NCBI RefSeq assembly: GCF_002845985.1
Contig: NZ_PDFK01000001.1
Location: 186,001 to 250,000, forward strand
Length of the DNA: 64,000 nt
Direction of reading: 5' to 3'
Source of the DNA: Lysinibacillus fusiformis
GTDB taxonomy: Bacteria; Bacillota; Bacilli; Bacillales_A; Planococcaceae
Shown here: positions 45,888-54,529 of the stretch, one piece after another
How the letters are laid out: every line of letters begins with the position of its first letter
Numbering within the stretch: position 1 is the first letter of the stretch
Program-made: the position numbers and the translations under genes
Notes under the pieces: generated by a model
Told to the model about the DNA's origin: nothing
Database searches by the model: none
What the model saw: the letters and a program-made list of their open reading frames with translations, nothing else

Positions 45888-46400
45888 CTTAGTGTTGAAA
45901 AACAAAACCACCCATAGAATTTATGTGAAAGGTAAAAAAGGATTTCTGTTGTAGGCTACTTGCTTTCCTGTGGGCGAGCGCCGAGCCGCTTCCTCTGCTA
46001 CCGTGCAGGGGCACGCCTGTCTCGCTATCCTACAGGAGTCAAGTAGCCTTCCACTCCAATCCATAAAATAAAAATGTTCACTTTTTAGCAAAAAAGTGAA
46101 GGTATTCACTACTCTTTTATGGAGGGGTGTTGTCACACATCACTTCTCCACATTGAAAGTAAGAGAGGCTATCCTCTCTTATAATATAAATAATGGGCTA
46201 TTTTGTTCAGGAAAAGACACTTTTGCAGAATGGTTGATTGGAGTGGATCCAGCGTCACAGAGGAGACCCTGGAACGAACGCAGTAAGTGAAGTGGCTCAT
46301 CGGACGCCCCCTGGAAAGGACGCTGGTGGAACGGAAATCAACCCCTCGCCTTACAAAATTGCTTATTATGCCGTTGACATTACCTTTTTTCAACAACATG
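45888..46400 (+). repeat. Terminator-associated composite repeat, copy C (513 bp)
   Basis: Same ends and halves as copy B (starts CTTAGTGTTGAAAAAC, ends TTTTTTCAACAACATG) and closely similar throughout, with a few indels in the core loops. Flanked by locus-specific terminator hairpins that differ by one base. Confidence 0.9.
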
Positions 46401-46429
46401 AAATCCAGTGAATAATGTTCACTGGATTT
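46401..46429. terminator. Terminator, right copy
   Basis: AAATCCAGTGAA-TAATG-TTCACTGGATTT followed by CCTCTTTTT. It also lies at the 3' end of the convergent SDR gene and may serve it. Confidence 0.85.
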
Positions 46430-46439
46430 CCTCTTTTTA

Positions 46440-47198
46440 TTATAAAGTTAAGCCGCCATCAACTACCACGATTGAGCCTGTCATATAGCTTGCTTTGTCT
46501 GATGCTAGGAAAACAACCATTTCAGCCAGTTCCTCTGGTTTTGCATAGCGTCCCATTCTCATATTTGGAATTTCTTCTGGAATATAGCCACCTGTTTCAA
46601 ACATAGTTGTTACACTGTTTGTTAATGCTGTCTCTACGCCTCCTGGACAAATTCCGTTGATTCGAATCCCCTTTTTTACATACTCTAAAGAAGCTGCTTT
46701 TGTTAAACCTACTACTGCATGCTTACTTGCAGAGTAAACAGCCATACTATGCTCACTACGAATTCCAGCTGTTGAAGCCGTATTAATAATAGAGCCGCTA
46801 CCTTGTTCTTCCATTACCTTTAAAACATATTTTAAGCCAAGGAATACACCTTTCACATTGATAGCCATAATACGTTCATACTCTACATCCTCAATCTCTG
46901 TTAATGGAGAAATTTTTTGAATAACTCCTGCATTATTGAAAAATATATCAATGCGTCCATAAGTATCAACAGCAACATTTACATATTTTTGAACATCTTC
47001 GTTTCTCGAAACATCTGCCTGAACGAAGATACCTTCTCCACCTTGCTTTTTAATCAAGCTTAATGTCTCTTCCCCTGTTGCTTTGTTGAAATCAACGACT
47101 ACCACTTTTGCACCATTGCTAGCAAGCTTCAAACTGCTGGCTCTTCCAATACCGCTTCCAGCACCTGTTACAACTGCAATTTTATTCAAAAGATCCAT
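46440..47198 (-). CDS. Short-chain dehydrogenase/reductase (FabG-like)
   Basis: 252 residues, classical SDR. Cofactor loop TGAGSGIG near residue 12, NNAG at about 89, catalytic Ser in INTAS and Tyr-x3-Lys in YSASK. Acidic residue VVDFNKA after strand 2 indicates NAD(H) preference. It oxidises or reduces a hydroxyl/carbonyl on an unknown substrate. Divergent from the AraC regulator at 47364, which is its likely controller. Confidence 0.92.
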   Translation of the reverse strand: MDLLNKIAVVTGAGSGIGRASSLKLASNGAKVVVVDFNKATGEETLSLIKKQGGEGIFVQADVSRNEDVQKYVNVAVDTYGRIDIFFNNAGVIQKISPLTEIEDVEYERIMAINVKGVFLGLKYVLKVMEEQGSGSIINTASTAGIRSEHSMAVYSASKHAVVGLTKAASLEYVKKGIRINGICPGGVETALTNSVTTMFETGGYIPEEIPNMRMGRYAKPEELAEMVVFLASDKASYMTGSIVVVDGGLTL

Positions 47199-47363
47199 CT
47201 TCTATTCCTCCCTAACATTTTGAAGTCATTGTCTATTTTATTGCTACTTCTCTCTTTTTTATTGTATTATTTTACACAAAATAGTACTTTCTCATTGTCT
47301 ATACAATAAAAATTGAAACTGCTTTCATTTTGATAGTATTATTACGAACGGGGGTGCAGAAAT

Positions 47364-48563
47364 GTGAAAATATCCACTATCGATCTTCAATATATAAGTC
47401 AACTAATTTCTGAAATACATCATCTCCCTGTCTCTTATATTAATGTAGCGGGAGAAGTAGTTTTTGAATATTCATCAGCAGAATATACCAGTAATCCATC
47501 CTATATTTCTCTAAAGGAACAGCTAAAAACATACCCATATCATACGGCTTCAAATAGCTATCCTATTTTTTTCTCTATAGCTGAATGCAATTATTTTTAT
47601 ATTAACTTAACAGTAGACAATCAATATTTAGGGGCGCTTGTAGTTGGGCCGTCCCTTTCACCAGTAATAGAAGACACTATAAAATCAACTATTTATCATG
47701 AGCCTGATTTGTTTCCTACTCTCCATTATCAGCAATGCTTAGCCATCAGTTTATTTGTTTATTATTCAATCTACCAAAAAAAAATATCTAAAACAGCTGT
47801 GATTCACCACAACCACGCGTTAAAGCCCCTTATTCGTCATGAGGGACATACTGCGCTTGAACTTTCCTATGCAAGAAGAAAAGATAGTGTGCATACAAAT
47901 CTTTACTATGAAAAAATATTGTTAGACAATGTGAAAAATGGGCGGATGGAGAAATTAAACGAAGTCTTGAACTATTCCATTGTCGGACAAGCACAACTTG
48001 GAGTGCTTTCAAAGCACAATCATTTAAGAAGTGTACAATATTTGATGATTACAGGAATTGCACTAATTTGTCGTGCTGCTATTGAAGGTGGATTAAATGA
48101 AGAAACAGCCTTTACATTAAGTGATTTTTACATTCAAAAACTTGAGGATCAAAGCAGCTTAATCGACATTCTTTCGTTAATGGAGGAAGCCATTTATGAT
48201 TTTACACATCGTGTGTCACAAGCTAAGCAAAACAAATATTCAGCACCCATTACAACCTGCATCCATTCGATCGAAAATCAACTATATAGTGAAATAACAC
48301 TCAATCAACTTTCAGCAATTTGCCACTTAAGCCCCAATTATCTTTCTTCCTTATTTAAAAAGGAAGTAGGGATTTCCTTTAGTGAATATATTCAGCAACA
48401 AAGGATTGAAGAGGCAAAAAAGCTATTAACCTATACAAGCTACCCCATTTTAGACATTGGTTCATTACTTAATTTCACAGATCAAAGCTATTTTATTAAA
48501 GTTTTCAAGAAATTTACAGGTATCACCCCTAAGCAATATAGAAATAAGGATGTCCATCAATAA
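47364..48563 (+). CDS. AraC-family transcriptional regulator
   Basis: 399 residues from a GTG (CGGGGGTG upstream). The C-terminal 100 residues contain both AraC helix-turn-helices (EITLNQLSAICHLSPNYLSSLFKKE and YPILDIGSLLNFTDQSYFIKVFKKFTGITPKQYR). The N-terminal 270 residues form a large sensory region (SYINVAGEVVFEYSS, FFSIAECNYFYINLTVDN) of the type seen in long Firmicute AraC proteins. It lies 165 bp from and divergent to the SDR gene. Confidence 0.9.
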   Translation: MKISTIDLQYISQLISEIHHLPVSYINVAGEVVFEYSSAEYTSNPSYISLKEQLKTYPYHTASNSYPIFFSIAECNYFYINLTVDNQYLGALVVGPSLSPVIEDTIKSTIYHEPDLFPTLHYQQCLAISLFVYYSIYQKKISKTAVIHHNHALKPLIRHEGHTALELSYARRKDSVHTNLYYEKILLDNVKNGRMEKLNEVLNYSIVGQAQLGVLSKHNHLRSVQYLMITGIALICRAAIEGGLNEETAFTLSDFYIQKLEDQSSLIDILSLMEEAIYDFTHRVSQAKQNKYSAPITTCIHSIENQLYSEITLNQLSAICHLSPNYLSSLFKKEVGISFSEYIQQQRIEEAKKLLTYTSYPILDIGSLLNFTDQSYFIKVFKKFTGITPKQYRNKDVHQ

Positions 48564-48565
48564 TA

Positions 48566-48608
48566 AAGAAAGTAAAAGAATGTTCGTGACCAGCTTTTAC
48601 TTTCTTTT
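48566..48608 (+). terminator. Terminator after the AraC gene
   Basis: Stem AGAAAGTAAAAG/CTTTTACTTTCT followed by T5. Confidence 0.8.
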
Positions 48609-48649
48609 TACATAGTAAAAGTCATACTTGCAGTACCACTTGCATATTT

Positions 48650-48675
48650 TAAAACGTAATCATTACACTTTAAGG
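48650..48675 (+). promoter_or_regulatory. Zur-type operator upstream of ycgRQ
   Basis: AAACGTAATCATTACACTTT, with the 11-bp core palindrome GTAATCATTAC at 48656-48666. It fits the Fur-family Zur box in Bacilli (CGTAATnATTACG). It lies directly before the ribosome-binding site of the permease gene. Confidence 0.7.
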
Positions 48676-48683
48676 AGGTACAT

Positions 48684-49682
48684 GTGGAACGTCTCCATCT
48701 ATCAAGATATGTATTGAATTTTTGGTTCATCTTCATGCTATTAGGAAGCTTGCTACCATTCCTGTTATTCAATATCTCAGCATTAAGTGATTTAAGTTCC
48801 TCTTTACTCAGTCTGCATACTATTTTTTTAAGTATTTTAATTGAGGCATTACCGTTTGTGTTAATTGGTATCATCATTGCGGGCTTTATTCAGATTTTTA
48901 TCACAGAGGAACATATTCAAAGGTGGATTCCTCAAAATGCGGTAATGGCCGTTGTCATGAGCTGTCTTGTAGGCGCATTATTTCCAGCCTGCGAATGTGG
49001 AATCGTGCCTATTGTGAGAAGATTGATTGCCAAAGGTGTACCGATACATGCAGCTATAGGCTTTATGTTAACTGGCCCACTCATTAATCCAATCGTTATT
49101 CTCTCTACCTATATGGCATTTGGAAATGATTTGAAAATAGCCAGCTTACGAATGCTGCTAGGTTTTGTTATCGCTATTGTCGTAGCATTACTCATTAGCT
49201 TGTTTTTTAAAGGGTCACAATTTAAAAGCTCCTTACAACCTCATTCATTGGCAACAGCTAACCAACCAACATCCTTTGTCACAAAACTATTCAATATGTT
49301 CAAACATGCCATTGATGAATTTTTTGATATGGGCAAATACTTAATTATTGGGGCATTTTTAGCTGCTTTTGTCCAAACCTATGTATCTACCAAAACACTC
49401 GTAGAAATTGGAGATGGCGTATCCTCCTCTATTTTGGTCATGATGGGCTTAGCCTTTATTCTTTCACTTTGCTCGGAGGCAGATGCCTTTATTGGGGCAT
49501 CCTTTAGTGCTACTTTCTCAACCCCATCCATTCTTGCATTTCTTGTTTTTGGTCCCATGATTGACTTGAAAAATACCATTATGTTAATGAGCGTATTTCG
49601 CTTCAAATTTGTCTTCTGGTTAGCCGCCTTAGTGGCTATCATTGTCTATATTAGTATATGGATTCTTTCACCGTATCTCTAA
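48684..49682 (+). CDS. ycgR: Permease of the YcgR/DUF318 family
   Basis: 332 residues from a GTG (AAGGAGGT). Eight or more helices in two halves, with family motifs FPACECGIVPIVRRLIAKG (CxCG), FMLTGPLINPIVILSTY and SLCSEADAFIGASFSATF. Paired with the following YcgQ-like gene, as in B. subtilis. The Zur-type operator and the His/Cys-rich partner suggest zinc or another metal as cargo; this is inference. Confidence 0.88.
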   Translation: MERLHLSRYVLNFWFIFMLLGSLLPFLLFNISALSDLSSSLLSLHTIFLSILIEALPFVLIGIIIAGFIQIFITEEHIQRWIPQNAVMAVVMSCLVGALFPACECGIVPIVRRLIAKGVPIHAAIGFMLTGPLINPIVILSTYMAFGNDLKIASLRMLLGFVIAIVVALLISLFFKGSQFKSSLQPHSLATANQPTSFVTKLFNMFKHAIDEFFDMGKYLIIGAFLAAFVQTYVSTKTLVEIGDGVSSSILVMMGLAFILSLCSEADAFIGASFSATFSTPSILAFLVFGPMIDLKNTIMLMSVFRFKFVFWLAALVAIIVYISIWILSPYL

Positions 49683-49693
49683 GGGGGAAAACC

Positions 49694-50620
49694 ATGAAAT
49701 TTCACGTTCAGCAAGCGCTAAGAGCCCTTATTCTACTTGCTTTCTCAGCTATGATTGCGAGCCTGCATTGGACCGGGGAACTAACAAAATTCATTAACCC
49801 CAAATATGAAAGCCTTAGCCAAACAGCTGCCATTTTATTTTTTATACTGTTTCTTGTTCAGCTAACAAGAGTCATATCATTTACCCAGACGACCCATCAT
49901 TGCGACGACAGTGGACATGCTTGCTGTTCACATCATGACCATGGTCATTCAGTCTTTACACGCAAAAAATGGCTAGCCTATCTTATTATTATGACACCGA
50001 TTTTGACGGGCTTCTTCGTGCCTGCCAAAATTTTAGATGCTGCAATCGCTGATAAAAAGGGTGGGGCCTTCTTTCTCACTCAGCAAAGTCAACCATCCAA
50101 AATTGAGGATTACCTCACTTCAAATGAAACGATTGATGAAAATATCTATGACGAGCATGATCCTGACCCTAAACTAATGGAGGAAAAGCAGGAAATGACA
50201 AAAAAGCAATATGAACAATTAAAGCAACAGCTATCTCAACAAACTATGCTGAAAATGACAGATGAGGATTATACGATTTATTACGAGGACATGCATCAAC
50301 ATCTAGCAAACTATTTAGGGAAGCAAATCCAGTTAAAAGGCTTTGTTTTGAAAGAAGATAGCTTTACAGAAAAGCAACTAGTGGTTTCCAGATTCCTTAT
50401 TACCCATTGTGTTGCTGATGCAAGTATCGTAGGCTTTTTGACAGAATTTCCTGAGGTTCCAACTATCAAAGAGGATACATGGATTGAGGTAATCGGTACA
50501 ATCGGTCAAACAACTTATGAGGGTGCAAGCCTACCCGTTATTCATATTGATGATTGGGTAACAATTGAACAGCCTGAATCACCATATCTTTACCCCATAA
50601 ATATTCGAATGAGTTTCTAG
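49694..50620 (+). CDS. ycgQ: YcgQ-like membrane protein with His/Cys-rich loop
   Basis: 308 residues; ATG at 49694 after AAGGGGGAAAA, 11 nt past the permease stop. Three N-terminal helices with a metal-binding-like loop (HHCDDSGHACCSHHDHGH) between the second and third, then a soluble domain (KQIQLKGFVLKEDSFTEKQL, LITHCVADASIVGFL, WIEVIGTIGQTTYEG) typical of the YcgQ (TIGR03943-type) family. Works with YcgR in the membrane. The metal-rich loop supports the Zur assignment. Confidence 0.88.
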   Translation: MKFHVQQALRALILLAFSAMIASLHWTGELTKFINPKYESLSQTAAILFFILFLVQLTRVISFTQTTHHCDDSGHACCSHHDHGHSVFTRKKWLAYLIIMTPILTGFFVPAKILDAAIADKKGGAFFLTQQSQPSKIEDYLTSNETIDENIYDEHDPDPKLMEEKQEMTKKQYEQLKQQLSQQTMLKMTDEDYTIYYEDMHQHLANYLGKQIQLKGFVLKEDSFTEKQLVVSRFLITHCVADASIVGFLTEFPEVPTIKEDTWIEVIGTIGQTTYEGASLPVIHIDDWVTIEQPESPYLYPINIRMSF

Positions 50621-50627
50621 CAACATG

Positions 50628-50656
50628 AAAGGGCAAAGTTTATATCTTTGCCCTTT
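50628..50656 (+). terminator. Terminator after ycgQ, adjoining repeat copy D
   Basis: Stem AAAGGGCAAAG/CTTTGCCCTTT, loop TTTATAT. On its left it is preceded by CAACATG, the same sequence that forms the right-hand end of copies B and C. Confidence 0.85.
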
Positions 50657-51045
50657 CATAGTGTTGAAAAACAAAACGATCCATAGAATTTTTGTGAAAG
50701 GTGAAAAAGGATTTCCGTTGCAGGCTACTTGCTTTCCTGTGGGCGAGCGCCGAGCCGCTCCGTTTAGAGGCTCGCCTGTCTTGCTATCCCACGGGAGTCA
50801 AGTAGCCTTCCACTCTATAAAAATATTTCTTGTTAGCAAAGTTTTTCAAATAAAGTGAAGGTATTCACTACTGGTGTTGTCACTCATCACTTCTCCACAT
50901 CGAAAATAAGAGTCTATCCTTTTACCACATGGTGGATTGGAGCAGCGGCTTATCGGACGCCCCTGGAAAGGACGCTGGCGGAACAGAAATCAACCCCTCG
51001 CCTTTCAAAATGACTGTTTCTGCCGTTGACATCACCTTTTTCATC
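50657..51045 (+). repeat. Terminator-associated composite repeat, copy D (shortened)
   Basis: Starts CATAGTGTTGAAAAAC like copy B. Both halves are present but each loses core sequence, and the right end stops at ACCTTTTTCATC without CAACAACATG and without a second terminator hairpin. Borders the stop codon of the convergent monooxygenase gene. Confidence 0.85.
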
Positions 51046-51047
51046 TA

Positions 51048-52328
51048 TTAATTGGGTAATAGTACATCTAGACCTAAATGGGAACGTAATGTGCTCCCTT
51101 CATATTCAGCACGGAATAGCCCCCGCTCTACTAGCATAGGGATCACATCACTAAAGAATAAATCTAAAGATTTCGGAGGTCCACCTGGTACAGCAATAAA
51201 GCCATCCAATGCACCCTCCTCATAAAAAGTAATGATTTGATTGACAATGTCCTGTGGCGTGCCGATTGCCACAAGGTGAGCTGAGCCAATTACTTCTGGA
51301 CGTGCAAGCAATACCTCAACAGTTGGTTCATTGTCGATAATATAACGACGCACCAAATCGGCATGTGTTTTACTACGTACTTTTTGATCTTTTGGCGGCA
51401 GCATATCAGCCGTTATCTGATCTTGCAGTGCCAAATGACGAATATCCATGCCTATCACTGATTCTAGAGCACTATAGCGACGCTCAAGTGTTAAATGTGC
51501 ATGTGCTTGACGGTACATTTCGAGTGCTTCCTCATATGTATCGCCTATAAAGAAATAGAGCCCTGGTAATAACCGAATATCATCGGCTGAACGACCAACC
51601 TCAACCGCGCGTTTACGCAAGTCATTACGCATTTCAACACCCACCTCCATAGCAGGTGTCGCTGCAAAAATCGCATTGGAAACAGTAGCCGCAAATTGAC
51701 GACCTACATCCGATGCACCTGCTTGGAAGAATGGTATATCACCTGCTGGATGCATAGGTAGATTTAAAGGGCCATTAATATGGAAAAACTCACCCTCATG
51801 CTCAATCGGCTTGACAAGCTCATTTATTTTCTCTAAATCACCATTTGTTTCCAATACTTCATAGGGATGACTATGCCATAGCTGTTTCACGACCTCTATA
51901 CATTCTGAGGCTTTAGCATACCTCTCCTCTGATGAAGCCATAGGTTCATTACTGAAATTATTGGCCCCATCAATGGAAGTGACGATATTCCAGCCTACTC
52001 GTCCCTCACTAATCCAATTCAACGATTGCAATTGACGTGCAATCAAATATGGTGGTATAAAGGATGTCGAGATGGTAGTCACTAAACCAATCTGCTTAGT
52101 TTCTCGTGCCACCGTTGCCATTAAAAAGCTAGGATCTAAGCCAACCGTTCCTTTTGTTTTAGCCATTAATTCTGGATGTGCTACTAAATAATCAGCCTTA
52201 AATAAAAAATCTAATTTAGCTTCCTCAGCACGCTGTGCAAATGCAATATGTTCATCAAGTAATGCACCCTTCTTACCATGATTACCATGTACAGCTATAT
52301 GCATGCCAATAATAAGATGTCTTCTCAT
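51048..52328 (-). CDS. LLM-class flavin-dependent monooxygenase (NtaA/SnaA/DszA type)
   Basis: 426 residues, TIM-barrel luciferase-like fold. Family landmarks: FLFKADYLV, SFLMATVARETKQIGLVTTISTSFIPPYLIARQLQSLNWISEGRVGWNIVTS, and PFFQAGASDVGRQFAA. Such enzymes use FMNH2 from a separate reductase to oxidise chelators, sulfonates or antibiotic precursors. The promoter region contains a canonical Fur box, so the substrate may be iron-related (for example a chelate), which is inference. Confidence 0.88.
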   Translation of the reverse strand: MRRHLIIGMHIAVHGNHGKKGALLDEHIAFAQRAEEAKLDFLFKADYLVAHPELMAKTKGTVGLDPSFLMATVARETKQIGLVTTISTSFIPPYLIARQLQSLNWISEGRVGWNIVTSIDGANNFSNEPMASSEERYAKASECIEVVKQLWHSHPYEVLETNGDLEKINELVKPIEHEGEFFHINGPLNLPMHPAGDIPFFQAGASDVGRQFAATVSNAIFAATPAMEVGVEMRNDLRKRAVEVGRSADDIRLLPGLYFFIGDTYEEALEMYRQAHAHLTLERRYSALESVIGMDIRHLALQDQITADMLPPKDQKVRSKTHADLVRRYIIDNEPTVEVLLARPEVIGSAHLVAIGTPQDIVNQIITFYEEGALDGFIAVPGGPPKSLDLFFSDVIPMLVERGLFRAEYEGSTLRSHLGLDVLLPN

Positions 52329-52352
52329 TGTTATATTCTCCTCTCTTTAATT

Positions 52353-52371
52353 GAAAATGATTATCATTTTC
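52353..52371. promoter_or_regulatory. Fur box
   Basis: GAAAATGATTATCATTTTC, a perfect 9-1-9 palindrome matching the Fur consensus in most positions, 25 nt upstream of the monooxygenase start. Confidence 0.85.
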
Positions 52372-52424
52372 ATAATAGGCTTACTTTTTAAATATTGCAA
52401 CCAAATCCTTTACATACAAAAAAA

Positions 52425-52459
52425 GACAGGTACCTAATGAATGAGGACCTGTTATTTTG
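52425..52459 (-). terminator. Terminator after camS
   Basis: Stem ACAGGT/ACCTGT with T7 on the minus strand; about 90 nt downstream of the CamS stop. Confidence 0.6.
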
Positions 52460-52545
52460 ATTGCTATTTATTACTTTTCGTTTACTATGCCTCATGGAAA
52501 ATCATGAGTCTCTCATTTGAGTTGCGACGACTTTTTACATGATAG

Positions 52546-53679
52546 TTAGATAGGATTTGCGAAAATTTGTTTTTCTGTCGGTTCCCATAGAACAATTCCC
52601 ACATCCTTCTTCTGATCAATGATCCGAACGGTAATAGGGATGTACTCAAATAAAATCGTATTTAAATTTGTACTAATCAGTTGTAACAAGCCTACTAATT
52701 CCGTATCATTGATTAGCGGCGCGTGTACTTCCATTTTAATATCTGTTAATTTGCCCTCTTCATAGCGAAGTCTCCCTATAATTTTAGGGTTTAAATGCTT
52801 AAACCCTGCTTGAATATCTTCTTTAAAAATTAATAATTTATTATACATATTTTGATCTAAGCTATATAATGCCTCTGATGGAAATGAGTAATACTTTTTA
52901 TCAATCTCAGACCACTTTGCTATAGTATTTTCTCCTTTTGCAATAAAGGTTTCAGCTAAAAATAAGCCAGGAATAATATCATTTATATTGGATTCCTGAT
53001 ATAAAGTTAAATAAATAGGGACTTCCGGTATCTTTTTATTGTTTCTTATATCCTGAATGATCTTGCCAGCTATTTTTTTGCCGTAATTTTTCACATCATT
53101 GCTATCATCATCATTTTGATCTACTTTCACTTGTCCTGTGTAAATTAACCCTTTGTCATCCGATACACGTATATCATAAAATTCATTTAACGATATCGCA
53201 ATCGACATTCCCTCTAGCTTGTTACTTTCCTTATGAATAAAATTATGTTCTACTACATGAGAGAGAATTAGCGGATACTTTTTCTCATCCTCTAAAACAT
53301 CACCAGTTCTAGTTTCAATGGCTGGATTCAAGCCAATACCTTCCTCTGTTTTTCTAGCTAACCATTGCTTAATCATTTGCTCATCCAAATATTGACCTTC
53401 CTGCAAATAATGCTTTTCAGTTGCAAAATGATTCACAGATAAATCCATGAGTCCCCTCTCTATTTCATTTATATTTAACGCATTATTCATATTGTTAACC
53501 ATTAAGCCTCGCGCAATATTACTTTTTGCAGGCTGTTGAATTTCATAGGCTTCCTTTTTTTGAATAGATGAAATATACATTTTTTCATTCGTCGTATCAG
53601 GCTCAACCTCACCACTACTACAAGATGCTAATAACCCTATGGATGCGATTAAACTAAATAAACACTTTCTCTTTTTCAT
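52546..53679 (-). CDS. CamS-family lipoprotein (YerH-like)
   Basis: 377 residues; ATG at 53679 after AAGGAG. Lipoprotein signal with lipobox LLASC (FSLIASIGLLASC). The body matches the CamS sex-pheromone precursor family: NIARGLMVNNMNNALNINEIERGLMDLS, HYLQEGQYLDEQMIKQWLARK and the C-terminal LLQLISTNLNTILFEYIPITVRIID. In enterococci peptides from the signal sequence of such proteins act as pheromones; here no such role is shown. In B. subtilis the homologue sits next to ligA, which is not the case here. Confidence 0.88.
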   Translation of the reverse strand: MKKRKCLFSLIASIGLLASCSSGEVEPDTTNEKMYISSIQKKEAYEIQQPAKSNIARGLMVNNMNNALNINEIERGLMDLSVNHFATEKHYLQEGQYLDEQMIKQWLARKTEEGIGLNPAIETRTGDVLEDEKKYPLILSHVVEHNFIHKESNKLEGMSIAISLNEFYDIRVSDDKGLIYTGQVKVDQNDDDSNDVKNYGKKIAGKIIQDIRNNKKIPEVPIYLTLYQESNINDIIPGLFLAETFIAKGENTIAKWSEIDKKYYSFPSEALYSLDQNMYNKLLIFKEDIQAGFKHLNPKIIGRLRYEEGKLTDIKMEVHAPLINDTELVGLLQLISTNLNTILFEYIPITVRIIDQKKDVGIVLWEPTEKQIFANPI

Positions 53680-53801
53680 CACAAATACTCCTTGATCATA
53701 TGTAGATATTTAATATTTCCATAATTTAACCATACCAAATTTTACAAAACAAAACATCATATATTTACAAATATCACCATTCTATAGTGAGATCAAAAAA
53801 A

Positions 53802-53840
53802 ACCTATGTTCAAGAAAAAATGAACATAGGTCTTTACTAT
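53802..53840 (-). terminator. Terminator distal to the VOC gene
   Basis: Stem ACCTATGTTCA/TGAACATAGGT followed on the minus strand by T8. The 205 bp between it and the VOC stop (53841-54044) contain no gene I would accept. Confidence 0.7.
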
Positions 53841-54044
53841 TGTAGATGGTTGTGAGAAAAGTTTATTTTTGATCAGGTGCAGTCTTCTAGCTTTGGAGTG
53901 GTTTCTTCATGTTTATAAGGAGGTCGCTCTTCCAATGAGCCGAGACCAATCTTTTCTAAGCAACTTCCTCACTTTCCCAGCGCAGCCTCCAACTGAAGCG
54001 GCTTCCCCATTTTTGAGCATTACCCCTCGACTATGGAGCGAATG

Positions 54045-54440
54045 CTACTTTGCATTTTTATCAGGTTGGTGAATGCCAAAAATATTGCCTTCTGTATCGA
54101 TATAATAGCCTTGCCATGCCATCCCAGGTAAAGCATGTTTCGATATAGCTACTTTGCCACCATTTTCAAGAATTTTGGCTTCTGTTCCATCGTAACTTTC
54201 GACACCCATGGTACAAGCAAAGCCATTCAACGCTTGATTGACTTCTGGTGGTGGACCTTGTCGTTGCATTAACGCACCATTAATACCAAGTTCATCTTCC
54301 TCACCTGTCACTGCTCCAAAGTACGGCATGCCTGCATAGTCACTCCAGTCTTGAAATGACCAGCCAAATACTTTCCCATAAAAATGCTTTGCCCGCTCCA
54401 TATCATTTACATGGATTTCAAAATGAACTAATCTTCCCAT
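54045..54440 (-). CDS. VOC-family (glyoxalase/dioxygenase superfamily) protein
   Basis: 131 residues; start at 54440 (MGRLVHFEIHVNDMERAKHF) after AAGGAGAG. One VOC module with HFEIHVNDMERAKHFYGKVFGW, GINGALMQRQ and a C-terminal GYYIDTEGNIFGIHQP. Potential metal ligands are His in the first strand and a late Glu/His. Enzymatic role unknown. Confidence 0.88.
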   Translation of the reverse strand: MGRLVHFEIHVNDMERAKHFYGKVFGWSFQDWSDYAGMPYFGAVTGEEDELGINGALMQRQGPPPEVNQALNGFACTMGVESYDGTEAKILENGGKVAISKHALPGMAWQGYYIDTEGNIFGIHQPDKNAK

Positions 54441-54529
54441 AGTACCCTCTCCTTCAAGATGAATATATTCACTATATAGCATTTTCAAAAAGATTGAAAA
54501 TTAAAACATATAGAAAATAGTCACCAGTT

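Noticed and set aside
53869..54072. 67-codon plus-strand ORF near the VOC gene
   Set aside because: Overlaps the end of the VOC gene on the other strand, no usable ribosome-binding site, no domain.
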